In this document: positions 1 through 7,729 of the stretch, in pieces
Layout: each line of letters begins with the position of its first letter
How positions within the stretch are numbered: position 1 is the first letter of the stretch
Assembly: GCF_004331265.1 (NCBI RefSeq)
Contig: NZ_SJOO01000011.1
Span: 62,001 to 126,000, forward strand
Origin: Enterobacter wuhouensis
GTDB taxonomy: Bacteria; Pseudomonadota; Gammaproteobacteria; Enterobacterales; Enterobacteriaceae
Direction: 5' to 3'
DNA length: 64,000 nucleotides
Translations under genes and position numbers: made by a program
Notes under the pieces: model-generated
Told to the model about the DNA's origin: nothing
The model's input: the letters and a program-made list of their open reading frames with translations, nothing else
Databases searched by the model: none

Positions 1-69
1 CAGAATGCGAAAGAACGGGAAGACTAACGCCAGCAGCGGGTTAATCAGCGCATGAATATCGATACCCAT
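1..69 (-). CDS. fliR: FliR (LfiR), lateral flagellar export gate protein, N-terminal fragment
   Basis: Only the first 23 codons lie in the window; the gene runs off the left edge. The ATG is at 69-67, six bases after the fliQ stop. The fragment begins MGIDIHALINP and continues into a hydrophobic stretch, as expected for the first membrane segment of FliR. FliR forms the type III export gate with FliP and FliQ. The identification rests on position in the fliN-fliP-fliQ-fliR order plus hydrophobicity, because too little sequence is present for motifs. Confidence 0.8.
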   Translation of the reverse strand, partial: MGIDIHALINPLLALVFPFFRIL

Positions 70-75
70 AGCCTG

Positions 76-348
76 CTAACCCACCAGCGCCGCCGCCTGC
101 TGGAAAATAGTGACGGTGAAATCCACCAGCTGGGTAAGCATCCATTTACCGCCAATAATTAACACGGCCAGCGTCACCAGGAGGCGGGGCAGGAAGCTCA
201 GCGTTTGTTCATTAATTTGCGTAGTGGCCTGGAAAATACTGACGCACAGCCCAACGATCAGGCTGGGTATAATCGCGACGGCAGAGATGACGAGCACCAG
301 CTTAATACCGGTCGCCATAATATCCCCGGCGATGTCCATGGTGACCAT
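76..348 (-). CDS. fliQ: FliQ (LfiQ), lateral flagellar export gate protein
   Basis: 90 residues, the usual FliQ length, with two hydrophobic helices (about residues 15-40 and 52-75) separated by the family's FQATTQINEQTLSFLPR loop. FliQ packs around the FliP/FliR pore in the inner-membrane type III export gate and helps pass rod, hook and filament subunits outward. It starts two bases after the fliP stop and is followed closely by fliR, so it belongs to the minus-strand fliMNPQR operon. Confidence 0.95.
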   Translation of the reverse strand: MVTMDIAGDIMATGIKLVLVISAVAIIPSLIVGLCVSIFQATTQINEQTLSFLPRLLVTLAVLIIGGKWMLTQLVDFTVTIFQQAAALVG

Positions 349-350
349 TG

Positions 351-1103
351 CTAAAGCCCCTGCACGCTGGAGGTGAGCGTGCCGACGATGAGCGTCCAGC
401 CGTCACACAGCACAAACAGCATCAGCTTGAAGGGCAGCGAAACGATCAGCGGCGACAGCATCATCATCCCCATCGCCATTAAAATACTGGCGACGATCAG
501 GTCGATGACCAGGAAGGGGATGTAAATCATAAAGCCGATCTGGAACGCCGTTTTCAGCTCGCTCAGCAGATAGGCTGGCGTCACGACCGTTAAATCCTGC
601 TCCTTTGGCTCGCCCGTCACCCCCGCAATCGTCATCATCTGCGACATCGCCTTATTGCTGGTTTGCGCCAGCATAAAGTGCTTGAGCGGCACCTCGGCCT
701 TGCCGAACGCCTGCTTCATGGTGATTTCATCGTTCTGAAACGGCACGACGGCGTCCTGATAGATGGTGGTCCACACCGGGCGCATCACCAGCAGCGTGAG
801 CGCCAGCGCGATCCCGGTCAGGATTTTGTTTGGCGGACTCTGCTGCAGACCCAGTGCCTGACGCAAAATCGCCAGTACGATAATGAAGCGCGTGAAGCAG
901 GTCATCATCATCAGCATCACCGGCAGCAGGCCGAGCAGGGTCATCAGGATCAGGATTTCAATTTTGACGTTGTAATCCTGGCCGCCATCGGTGGTTGCCG
1001 AGCTGAACAGCGTAATATCGCCGTTGGCCGCTAAAAGCTGCGGGGAGAAGAGCAAACCGCCCAGCAGAAGCCAGGGCAGCGCGGTGCGAAAGCGGGCGAT
1101 CAT
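351..1103 (-). CDS. fliP: FliP (LfiP), lateral flagellar export pore protein
   Basis: 250 residues with a cleavable signal peptide (about residues 1-25, LLAAN near the cut), a periplasmic segment, and four strongly hydrophobic helices. Family motifs are visible: TRFIIVLAILRQALG after the second helix and PAYLLSELKTAFQIGF before the third. Five FliP copies form most of the export channel. The start ATG overlaps the fliN stop (ATGA), indicating translational coupling. The length matches canonical FliP (about 245). Confidence 0.96.
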   Translation of the reverse strand: MIARFRTALPWLLLGGLLFSPQLLAANGDITLFSSATTDGGQDYNVKIEILILMTLLGLLPVMLMMMTCFTRFIIVLAILRQALGLQQSPPNKILTGIALALTLLVMRPVWTTIYQDAVVPFQNDEITMKQAFGKAEVPLKHFMLAQTSNKAMSQMMTIAGVTGEPKEQDLTVVTPAYLLSELKTAFQIGFMIYIPFLVIDLIVASILMAMGMMMLSPLIVSLPFKLMLFVLCDGWTLIVGTLTSSVQGL

Positions 1104-1501
1104 GGCGTCAGTTCGCCCAGCTCTTTGCTGTTGAACTCCAGAATGCGCAGGCCGTATTTGTCGTTCAGCACCACGGCTTCGGCTTTGCCAAAGAGGATCC
1201 CGTTGACCTTGATGTCCAGCGGCTCACCCGCCATTTTATCAAGCTCAATCACGGAATCGTGTCCAACGGTCAGAAGATCGGCCAGCGAGACTTCAACCGA
1301 GGCCACTTCCAGCGTCAGCGTCACCGGAATGCGGCTAAACAGCGCCATTTTGCGCAGATCGTTGATGCCTGAAGAGGTTTCGGGTTCAGCCTGGAGATCC
1401 AGACGAATGTTGCCTTCGACGGTCTCTTCGCGCGGCATCTCCGTGAGATTCAGGTCGCCAAAATCCAGGGACTGGCTCAGGTCTTGTTGCTGATCACTCA
1501 T
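1100..1501 (-). CDS. fliN: FliN (LfiN), switch complex / C-ring protein
   Basis: 133 residues from the ATG at 1501, which overlaps the end of fliM by eight bases; a longer reading to 1576 would overlap fliM far more and adds no FliN-like sequence. The C-terminal 75 residues form the SpoA/surface-presentation domain (SRIPVTLTLEVASVEVSLADLL and then VNGILFGKAEAVVLNDKYGLRI). With FliM, FliN builds the lower C-ring and docks the FliH-FliI export ATPase. The variable N-terminal 55 residues are acidic, as usual for FliN. Confidence 0.94.
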   Translation of the reverse strand: MSDQQQDLSQSLDFGDLNLTEMPREETVEGNIRLDLQAEPETSSGINDLRKMALFSRIPVTLTLEVASVEVSLADLLTVGHDSVIELDKMAGEPLDIKVNGILFGKAEAVVLNDKYGLRILEFNSKELGELTP

Positions 1502-2375
1502 ATTGCTTCTCGATGGTTCTGTCATTAAATTCACAGAGTAGTAACTTGCCGCGATCTTCAGCGATTTTGGCGTCAAAAATCTGTTCTTTACCGATATAAA
1601 CCGGGATGGTTTCGTTAATCGTTACCGGAATAATGTCTCCCGGCACAATCTTCGCCAGCTGGGCGACGGTCAAATTCAGGCTGCTAACATGCCCGCTAAA
1701 CTTCAGCGGCATGCTGTAAAACAGGCGTTCTATTTGTGACGGCGTCGGCGATGTTTGCTTGCTGGCAAGCTGTTCGCGCTCGGGCGATCGCAGCGCGGCC
1801 AGCATCTGGTCAACATGCGCGTTATCAAACAGCAGCGTAAAGCTGCCTTCCTCATACCCTTCCAGCGTGAACGTGACGCACCACGACCACTGGTTAATCA
1901 CCGTGGTGTTATCGCTTTTAATCTCGACGTCCTTACCAAAAATCTCTTCATCGATAAGCAGTCGCGTCAGATCCAGACCTATTTTATTTTTCAGCCTGTC
2001 TTCCGTTTTGGTGACGGGCTGATTGACATCCAGGGATTTATTTCGGCTCTCTTTTCCCAGACCGTAATAATCATGAAGGATCTGGAGTAACAGCGTGCGC
2101 TCAATACTGAACGCGATAGAGCCAAAAGGGGTCGTAAAGAGCTGCGTATTTTTATAGTTCTGATCGATAGCAAAATGCATCGACTTTAACGCAACGTTAA
2201 CGCGTAGTTTTTTCAAAAAATAAATGCTTAACCGTGCATCGAATATATCAAAGCTGTCGTTCATTAATTTGGGCAGCTTATGCCATGGGCGCCCGAGCTT
2301 ACTCACATCGAGCTTTACCATATCGGGGAGTTCCTGACTCTGGTAGATTTTTATTCTCTGAGGAGTTGCTGACAT
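1494..2375 (-). CDS. fliM: FliM (LfiM), divergent flagellar switch protein without the CheY-binding N-terminus
   Basis: 293 residues, shorter than the roughly 330 of E. coli FliM. The middle domain (about residues 35-190) and C-terminal SpoA-type domain (about 205-285, ending VYIGKEQIFDAKIAEDRGKLLLCEF) fit FliM, and fliN follows with overlap. The start MSATPQRIKIYQSQELPDM does not contain the usual N-terminal CheY-P-binding helix (Q-x-EIDALL type). I infer that this switch may not respond to CheY-P in the standard way. It is the first gene of the minus-strand fliMNPQR operon; upstream lies the 483-base gap before lafK. Confidence 0.88.
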   Translation of the reverse strand: MSATPQRIKIYQSQELPDMVKLDVSKLGRPWHKLPKLMNDSFDIFDARLSIYFLKKLRVNVALKSMHFAIDQNYKNTQLFTTPFGSIAFSIERTLLLQILHDYYGLGKESRNKSLDVNQPVTKTEDRLKNKIGLDLTRLLIDEEIFGKDVEIKSDNTTVINQWSWCVTFTLEGYEEGSFTLLFDNAHVDQMLAALRSPEREQLASKQTSPTPSQIERLFYSMPLKFSGHVSSLNLTVAQLAKIVPGDIIPVTINETIPVYIGKEQIFDAKIAEDRGKLLLCEFNDRTIEKQYE

Positions 2376-2858
2376 AGGGTCTTCCGCATAACGATCGCCT
2401 TAAGCAAATGCCGTAAACGGAAAGGCATTTGCTTATCGGCAGAAAAAAATATTTAAGTTCTGTTTAACCGTGTCGCTTTGATAAGTGAGTCGGCTAACGG
2501 CACCATAAAGGTCTTGCGCGAAGAGCTTTATTAGGGACAAGAATTAGACGCTGTTTAGCGTCCGTAATCAAGACGCTAAAGATTATTAATTCTTTATTTC
2601 AGGACGATTAATCACCATTAATATTTCTCCTAACCATATGAAATATAAAGGTTAAGATTTTAATACCCATTAAAAACAAGACAATTCCTAACGTACCGTT
2701 ATAATACGCGAAATTCATGAATTTCCGTGTTTTATAGACATTCGGTTAATTCATATTGCCCCTACCGAATACTTGCCTTTTTTACATGTGCCAGCGATGG
2801 TGCATTAGGCCCGTATGCGCTTCAGGCTAACAATTAGCTTAAATGTTGGTGAGTTGTT
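2376..2858. other. 483-base divergent regulatory region between fliM and lafK
   Basis: No credible gene lies here, and the region is AT-rich compared with its flanks. It must hold the promoters for the leftward fliMNPQR operon and the rightward lafK-fliEFGHIJ operon. I see a perfect 12-base inverted repeat (2401-2435), a second short hairpin (2547-2562) whose arm GACGCT recurs at 2572-2577, and the string TTAAG...GTCGCTTTGATAA at 2453-2484, which resembles the lafA and flgM sigma-28 boxes but is about one base short in spacing. I found no clean sigma-54 box, so the master promoter of this locus cannot be named from sequence. Confidence 0.6.
2401..2435. repeat. 12-base perfect inverted repeat upstream of fliM
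   Basis: TAAGCAAATGCC (2401-2412) and GGCATTTGCTTA (2424-2435) are exact reverse complements around an 11-base loop. The site sits 26 bases before the fliM start. No T-run follows on either strand, so it is more likely an operator or a 5'-leader hairpin than a terminator. Confidence 0.6.
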
Positions 2859-3890
2859 ATGAGTATTGTTATTGAACATGATGTCCGTAATGAAAATGGA
2901 TTTGTTGCCAGTGCGCCAGAAAGCGTAAATGTATTTTCATTAGCACGCCGTGTTGCTAAATATAATGTATCGGTACTTATTACAGGTGAGACGGGTACAG
3001 GCAAAGAGTGCGTTTCGCGTTACATCCATGAAAATGCATTGGGTGCCGATGCGCCCTATGTTGGGGTGAACTGTGCAGCCATTCCTGAAAGCATGCTGGA
3101 AGCCATTTTATTCGGCTACGAAAAAGGCGCCTTTACCGGTGCGGTAACGGGCGTGGCCGGTAAATTTGAGCAGGCGAATGGCGGCACCCTGCTGCTGGAT
3201 GAAATTGGCGATATGCCCCTGGCGCTTCAGGCTAAATTATTGCGCGTATTGCAGGAGCAGGAAGTTGAACGTCTGGGAAGTCATAAAAAAATACCTTTAG
3301 ATATTCGACTGGTGGCGTCGACCAATAAAGATCTCCAGCAGGAAATTGCGGAAGGGCGTTTCCGCCAGGATCTGTTTTACCGTATTTCCGTCGTGCCGAT
3401 TCATATTACGCCGCTGCGCGAACGCCGCCTGGATATTATTCCGATGGCGCTGCGTTTTATTGCCAAATACAAAGCCTTTCACAAAGGCAATATTCGCCTG
3501 AGCGATGAGGCCCGCCACGCGCTGCTGGCCTATGACTGGCCGGGCAACGTTCGCGAGCTGGAGAATGTTATCCAGCGCGGAATGATTTTGAGCAACGGGG
3601 AAGAGATTGCCGCCCAGGACTTCGGCTTACCCGTACCGGCGTCGTTAACGCCCGTATCCGCAGTCGATCTGATGCCGGCGTACCGCGAACAGCAGGCGGC
3701 ACCGGCGGCCATTGGCAACGTCAAGCTTCATGGGCGCATGGCGGAGTATCAGTACATCATTGAGTTACTCAAACGCCATAACGGCAACAAGTCCAAAACG
3801 GCCGCTTTCCTCGGCATTACCCCGCGTGCGTTACGTTACCGACTCGCTTCAATGCGCGAGGAAGGTATCGATATCGAATGCTACTCCTGA
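2859..3890 (+). CDS. lafK: LafK, sigma-54-dependent activator of the lateral flagellar genes
   Basis: 343 residues. An AAA+ domain fills about residues 20-250: Walker A GETGTGKE (43-50), the sigma-54 contact loop GAFTGA (90-95), the Walker B region LLLDEIGDMP, the RQDLFYRI segment, and NVREL. A C-terminal helix-turn-helix (about 300-338, NKSKTAAFLGITPRALRYRL) is of the Fis type. There is no receiver domain in front of the AAA+ domain, unlike FlrC/NtrC-type regulators, so it is probably not controlled by phosphorylation. It heads the operon continuing into fliE 21 bases later. Matching sigma-54 boxes lie before flgB and lafB, its likely targets. Confidence 0.92.
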   Translation: MSIVIEHDVRNENGFVASAPESVNVFSLARRVAKYNVSVLITGETGTGKECVSRYIHENALGADAPYVGVNCAAIPESMLEAILFGYEKGAFTGAVTGVAGKFEQANGGTLLLDEIGDMPLALQAKLLRVLQEQEVERLGSHKKIPLDIRLVASTNKDLQQEIAEGRFRQDLFYRISVVPIHITPLRERRLDIIPMALRFIAKYKAFHKGNIRLSDEARHALLAYDWPGNVRELENVIQRGMILSNGEEIAAQDFGLPVPASLTPVSAVDLMPAYREQQAAPAAIGNVKLHGRMAEYQYIIELLKRHNGNKSKTAAFLGITPRALRYRLASMREEGIDIECYS

Positions 3891-3911
3891 CGCCCGCAAG
3901 AGATTAACAAC

Positions 3912-4286
3912 ATGGATAACATTACCGCCATCGGTATGCAGGCCCGCCAGCAGGCGATGCTGGACAGAATGCACAATACGGCTGCCGTTGCGTCTTCAGG
4001 GGCATTGAGCACCACCCCGCTCATTGCGCCGGGCGCGTCTCTATCCGGCATCACGGGGGCGTCTCAGCCTTCCTTCTCGCAGGTCCTGAATAGCGCCATC
4101 GACAACGTCGATGCCGCACAGCACGCCGCCGGGGCAAAACAGAAAGCCATAGAGCTGGGTCAGAGTGACGACCTGGCCGGGGCCATGATCGAATCGCAAA
4201 AAGCCAGCGTGGCGTTTTCCGCCATGATGCAGGTGCGTAACAAGCTCACCACTGCGCTCGACGAAGTGATGAATACTCCGCTGTAA
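3912..4286 (+). CDS. fliE: FliE (LfiE), MS-ring to rod junction protein
   Basis: 124 residues with the FliE C-terminal signature: a segment around PSFSQVLNSAIDNVDAAQHAAGAKQKAIELGQ, then DLAGAMIESQKASVAFSAMMQVRNKLTTALDEVMNTPL. Slightly longer than the usual 104 residues because of a Ser/Ala/Gly-rich N-terminus. FliE is the first exported rod-side subunit and connects the MS-ring to FlgB. It lies between lafK and fliF in the same operon. Confidence 0.93.
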   Translation: MDNITAIGMQARQQAMLDRMHNTAAVASSGALSTTPLIAPGASLSGITGASQPSFSQVLNSAIDNVDAAQHAAGAKQKAIELGQSDDLAGAMIESQKASVAFSAMMQVRNKLTTALDEVMNTPL

Positions 4287-4296
4287 GGTTTCCCTC

Positions 4297-5970
4297 GTGC
4301 TGACAAAGATAAAAGATAAATTTTCCTCACTCTCCCTCCCGCAGGGGCGCCTCAAGCCGCAATGGCTCATTGCGGCTGGCGCCGTGCTGCTGACGGGGGC
4401 GATTGTATTTTCACTCTGGCGCAGCAATCAGGGCTACGTGGCGCTGTACGGCAGCCAGGAGAAATTGCCCGTCGCCCAGGTTGTTGAGGTCTTAGGCGCG
4501 GAATCTATCGCTTACCGCATTAACCCCGACAACGGGCAGATCCTCATTCCCGAAGATAAACTGCCGCGCGCGCGTATGGCGCTGGCGGCAAAAGGCATTA
4601 CCGCCGTGATGCCGGACGGCTACGAGCTGATGGATAAGGAAGAGATGCTCGGCAGCAGCCAGTTTGTCCAGAACGTGCGCTACAAGCGCAGCCTGGAAGG
4701 CGAGCTGGCCCGCAGCATCATGGCGCTCGATCCGGTTGAGAACGCGCGCGTACACCTGGGCTTAAGCGAGTCCAGCTCCTTCGTGATGACCAACAAGCCG
4801 CAAAGCAGCGCCTCGGTCATGCTGCAGCTGCACTATGGCAAACATCTTGATGAGCAGCAGGTGGCGGCGATTGTTCAGCTGGTGGCGGGGAGCGTGCCCG
4901 GCATGCAGGCCGCCAGCGTGCGCGTGGTGGATCAGGCCGGGAATCTGCTCTCGGAAAACGGCCAGCAGAACGGTAGCAACATGGCGAGCATCCGCCAGGG
5001 CCGCGACGTTATTGAGCGGATCAAAAGTGAAACCATCAACAACATCACCAGCCTGCTCACTCCGCTGTTCGGCAGCGATAACTTTCGCATCAGCGTGACG
5101 CCAACCGTCGACATGAGCAGCGTGGAAGAGACGCAGGAGCGCCTGGGCAAAGAGCCGCAAATCAGCGATGAGAATATCTCACGTGAAAATACCACCAACG
5201 AACTGGCTATCGGCATTCCGGGCTCGCTGAGCAATCGCCCGGTCAATCAGCCCGCGCAGCCCGTCACGCCGCCGCTGGCAGCGAACCAGCAGACCGCGCA
5301 GACGCAAACCAGCAATCCGTCTTCACTTTCCAGCCGCAGCCAGGAGCAGCGAAAATACGCCTTCGACCGCGATATTCGCCATATCCGCCATCCGGGCTAC
5401 AAGCTCGAAAAACTGCGCGTGGCGGTGGCGTTAAACCAGGCTGCGCCACCGCTTGCCAGCATGACGCCAGAGCAGCTCACCGCCCTGACCCGGCTGGTGG
5501 AAGATGCCGCGGGGATCGAGAAAGCGCGCGGCGACTCCCTGACGCTGGACAAGCTGGCCTTCGTGGAAAGAACCGTTGATGGCCTGCCGGAGCTGAAGTG
5601 GTGGCAGGACCCGAACATCCAGTACTGGGGACAAAACGGTGGGATCGGCATGCTGATCCTGCTCACGCTGCTGTTTGGCCTGCGCCCGCTGGCGCAGCGA
5701 TACGGTCGACGCGAACCGTCTGAGCTTGTCGCGATTGAGGGCAGCGCCCAGAAGGATGCAATTGAGAGCGACCTGGTGACGACGGAAGCCGGTCTGGCCG
5801 GCCTTCCTGGCCCGGCATTTAACCAGGATACGGAGCTGCCGCCGCAAAGTTCCGGCCTGGAAACGAAGGTCGAATACCTGCAAATGCTGGCGCAAAACGA
5901 AACTGAACGTATGGCCGAAGTACTGAAACAATGGATCAACAGCAATGAGCGAACTGACAGCAAGTCATAG
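4297..5970 (+). CDS. fliF: FliF (LfiF), MS-ring protein
   Basis: 557 residues starting from a GTG ten bases after fliE. Two transmembrane helices (about residues 25-42 and 448-465) flank the large periplasmic ring-building region (RBM domains, about 50-300), followed by a low-complexity Pro/Gln/Thr linker (about 310-345). The C-terminal tail after the second helix is the FliG-binding segment (EYLQMLAQNETERMAEVLKQWI). FliF forms the membrane base ring on which rotor and export gate assemble. The gene overlaps fliG by 26 bases. Confidence 0.95.
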   Translation: MLTKIKDKFSSLSLPQGRLKPQWLIAAGAVLLTGAIVFSLWRSNQGYVALYGSQEKLPVAQVVEVLGAESIAYRINPDNGQILIPEDKLPRARMALAAKGITAVMPDGYELMDKEEMLGSSQFVQNVRYKRSLEGELARSIMALDPVENARVHLGLSESSSFVMTNKPQSSASVMLQLHYGKHLDEQQVAAIVQLVAGSVPGMQAASVRVVDQAGNLLSENGQQNGSNMASIRQGRDVIERIKSETINNITSLLTPLFGSDNFRISVTPTVDMSSVEETQERLGKEPQISDENISRENTTNELAIGIPGSLSNRPVNQPAQPVTPPLAANQQTAQTQTSNPSSLSSRSQEQRKYAFDRDIRHIRHPGYKLEKLRVAVALNQAAPPLASMTPEQLTALTRLVEDAAGIEKARGDSLTLDKLAFVERTVDGLPELKWWQDPNIQYWGQNGGIGMLILLTLLFGLRPLAQRYGRREPSELVAIEGSAQKDAIESDLVTTEAGLAGLPGPAFNQDTELPPQSSGLETKVEYLQMLAQNETERMAEVLKQWINSNERTDSKS

Positions 5971-6979
5971 CAGTAAAGGTAGCGTGAAAACAGGGCGCAG
6001 CCGGCTGGAGCAGGCCGCCATTCTGTTGCTCAGCGTGGGTGAAGAGGCTGCCGCCAAAGTGATGCAGAAAATGAACCGCGACGAGGTGATCCTGCTGAGC
6101 GACACCATGGCGCGCCTCCACGGCGTGAAGGTCGATCACGCGCGCCATGCGATGAATAATTTTTTCGATGATTACCGCGAGCAGAGCGGCATCAACGGCG
6201 CATCCCGCAGCTACCTGCGCGGCATTCTTGAAAAAGCGCTGGGGGGCGAAATCGCCAGCAGCGTGATCAACGGTATTTACGGGGATGAGATCCGCCACCG
6301 CATGGCGCGCCTGCAGTGGGTCGACGTTCCGCAGCTGGCGGCGCTGATTGAGCAAGAGCACCTCCAGCTTCAGGCCGTGTTCCTGGCCTTCCTGCCGCCG
6401 GACGTGGCGGCGGGCGTCCTCAGCGCGCTCTCGCAGGAGCGCCAGGATGAAATCGTCTGGCGTATTGCGCGCCTGGATGACGTCAACCGCGACGTCATCG
6501 ACGAACTGGACAGATTGATTGAGCGCGGCGTGGCGGTGCTTTCCGAGCATGGTTCGAAAGTGGTTGGCATCAAGCACGCGGCGAACATCGTTAACCGTAT
6601 CCCCGGCAACCAGCAGCAGCTGCTGGAGCAGCTGCGCGAACGCGATGCCGACGTGGTGGACGAGCTGGAACAAGAGATGTACGAATTCTTCATCCTCAGC
6701 CGCCAGACGCCAGCCACCCTGCAGCGCCTGATGGAAGAAATTTCCATTGAAGAGTGGGCGATTGCCCTTAAGGGCACCGAGCCGGTGCTGCGTCAGGCGA
6801 TCTTCAACGTCATGCCCAAGCGCCAGGTCACCTTGCTGCAATCCACCACCACGCGCCTTGGCCCTGTGCCGGTCAGCCGCGTCGACCACGTGCGTAAAGA
6901 GATCATGGCCACGGTGCGCCAGCTGGCGGAAGAGGGCGAAATTCAGGTGCAGCTCTTCGCCGAGCAGACCATGGAGTAA
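5945..6979 (+). CDS. fliG: FliG (LfiG), rotor switch protein with altered torque-helix charges
   Basis: 344 residues, close to canonical FliG. N-terminal FliF-binding domain, middle armadillo repeats with an EHPQ-like segment (IEQEHLQLQAVFLAFLPPDVAAGVL), and a C-terminal motor domain (about 250-335, EWAIALKGTEPVLRQAIF then LGPVPVSRVDHVRKEI). In the torque helix the usual LDDR-SIQ segment is replaced by SRQTPATLQ, so the conserved Asp pair and a following Arg are missing (alignment by eye from memory). FliG sits between MS-ring and C-ring and contacts the stator. The ATG overlaps fliF. Confidence 0.93.
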   Translation: MSELTASHSSKGSVKTGRSRLEQAAILLLSVGEEAAAKVMQKMNRDEVILLSDTMARLHGVKVDHARHAMNNFFDDYREQSGINGASRSYLRGILEKALGGEIASSVINGIYGDEIRHRMARLQWVDVPQLAALIEQEHLQLQAVFLAFLPPDVAAGVLSALSQERQDEIVWRIARLDDVNRDVIDELDRLIERGVAVLSEHGSKVVGIKHAANIVNRIPGNQQQLLEQLRERDADVVDELEQEMYEFFILSRQTPATLQRLMEEISIEEWAIALKGTEPVLRQAIFNVMPKRQVTLLQSTTTRLGPVPVSRVDHVRKEIMATVRQLAEEGEIQVQLFAEQTME

Positions 6980-6982
6980 CCC

Positions 6983-7729
6983 ATGTACAAAAAACAGAGC
7001 TTACCCTTAAGCGCGCTGACCAACAGCCGCCAGGCGGTGATTAAACCCCGCCTGCATAAGTTTCCGCCGCTGCGCAAGCGTCGCACGGCGCAGAGCCTGC
7101 CGCAGGAAGGCCATCCGCTGATGGACGACGCGGCGCTTCAGGCCCAGCTTCAGCAGGGTTTTCAGGATGGGCTGAACAGCGGCTTTGCGCAGGGGCTGGA
7201 AGAGGGCAAAAGCGAGGGCTATCAGGAGGGGCTGCGCCTCGGCTTTGACGAGGGCGTGCGTAAAGGCCGCTCCGAGGGCACCGTGCAGGCGCGCCAGCAG
7301 TTTCTGGAAGCCGCCCATCCGCTCGACAGCATCATTGCATCAATGGAATCGTTTATGGCGAACTACGAACAGCGTCGCCGCGAGGAGCTGCTGCAGCTGG
7401 TGGAAAAAGTTACGCGTCAGGTGATCCGCTGCGAGCTTTCCCTGCATCCCACGCAAATCCTCACCCTGGTGGAAGAGGCGCTGAGCGCGCTGCCGCAGCA
7501 GCCGGAACAGGTCAAAGTGCTGTTAAACAGCGACGAGCATCGGCGCATCAGCGAGGCTGAGCCTGAAAAAGTGGCGCACTGGGGGCTGACCGCCGATCCC
7601 GATCTCCCGCCGGGCGAATGCCGGGTGATCACCAATACCACCGAAATGGACGTCGGCTGTCAGCATCGTCTCGATCAGTGTATGGACGCCCTGAAGGCCA
7701 GCCTGCTGCCGGAAGCGCACGATGAGTGA
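6983..7729 (+). CDS. fliH: FliH (LfiH), export ATPase regulator
   Basis: 248 residues. It has the FliH hallmark run of glycine-rich repeats, spaced every four residues, at about residues 58-100 (QGFQDGLNSGFAQGLEEGK continuing into EGYQEGLRLGFDEGVRKGR). The C-terminal domain (about 115-240) is predicted to bind FliI. FliH dimers hold the FliI ATPase at the C-ring and couple it to FliN. The stop overlaps the fliI start, as expected for a coupled operon. Confidence 0.92.
   Translation: MYKKQSLPLSALTNSRQAVIKPRLHKFPPLRKRRTAQSLPQEGHPLMDDAALQAQLQQGFQDGLNSGFAQGLEEGKSEGYQEGLRLGFDEGVRKGRSEGTVQARQQFLEAAHPLDSIIASMESFMANYEQRRREELLQLVEKVTRQVIRCELSLHPTQILTLVEEALSALPQQPEQVKVLLNSDEHRRISEAEPEKVAHWGLTADPDLPPGECRVITNTTEMDVGCQHRLDQCMDALKASLLPEAHDE

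Noticed and set aside
2376..2858. Sigma-54 promoter for fliM or lafK
   Set aside because: A TGGCAC-type -24 exists on the minus strand near 2787 but no GC follows at the -12 spacing.
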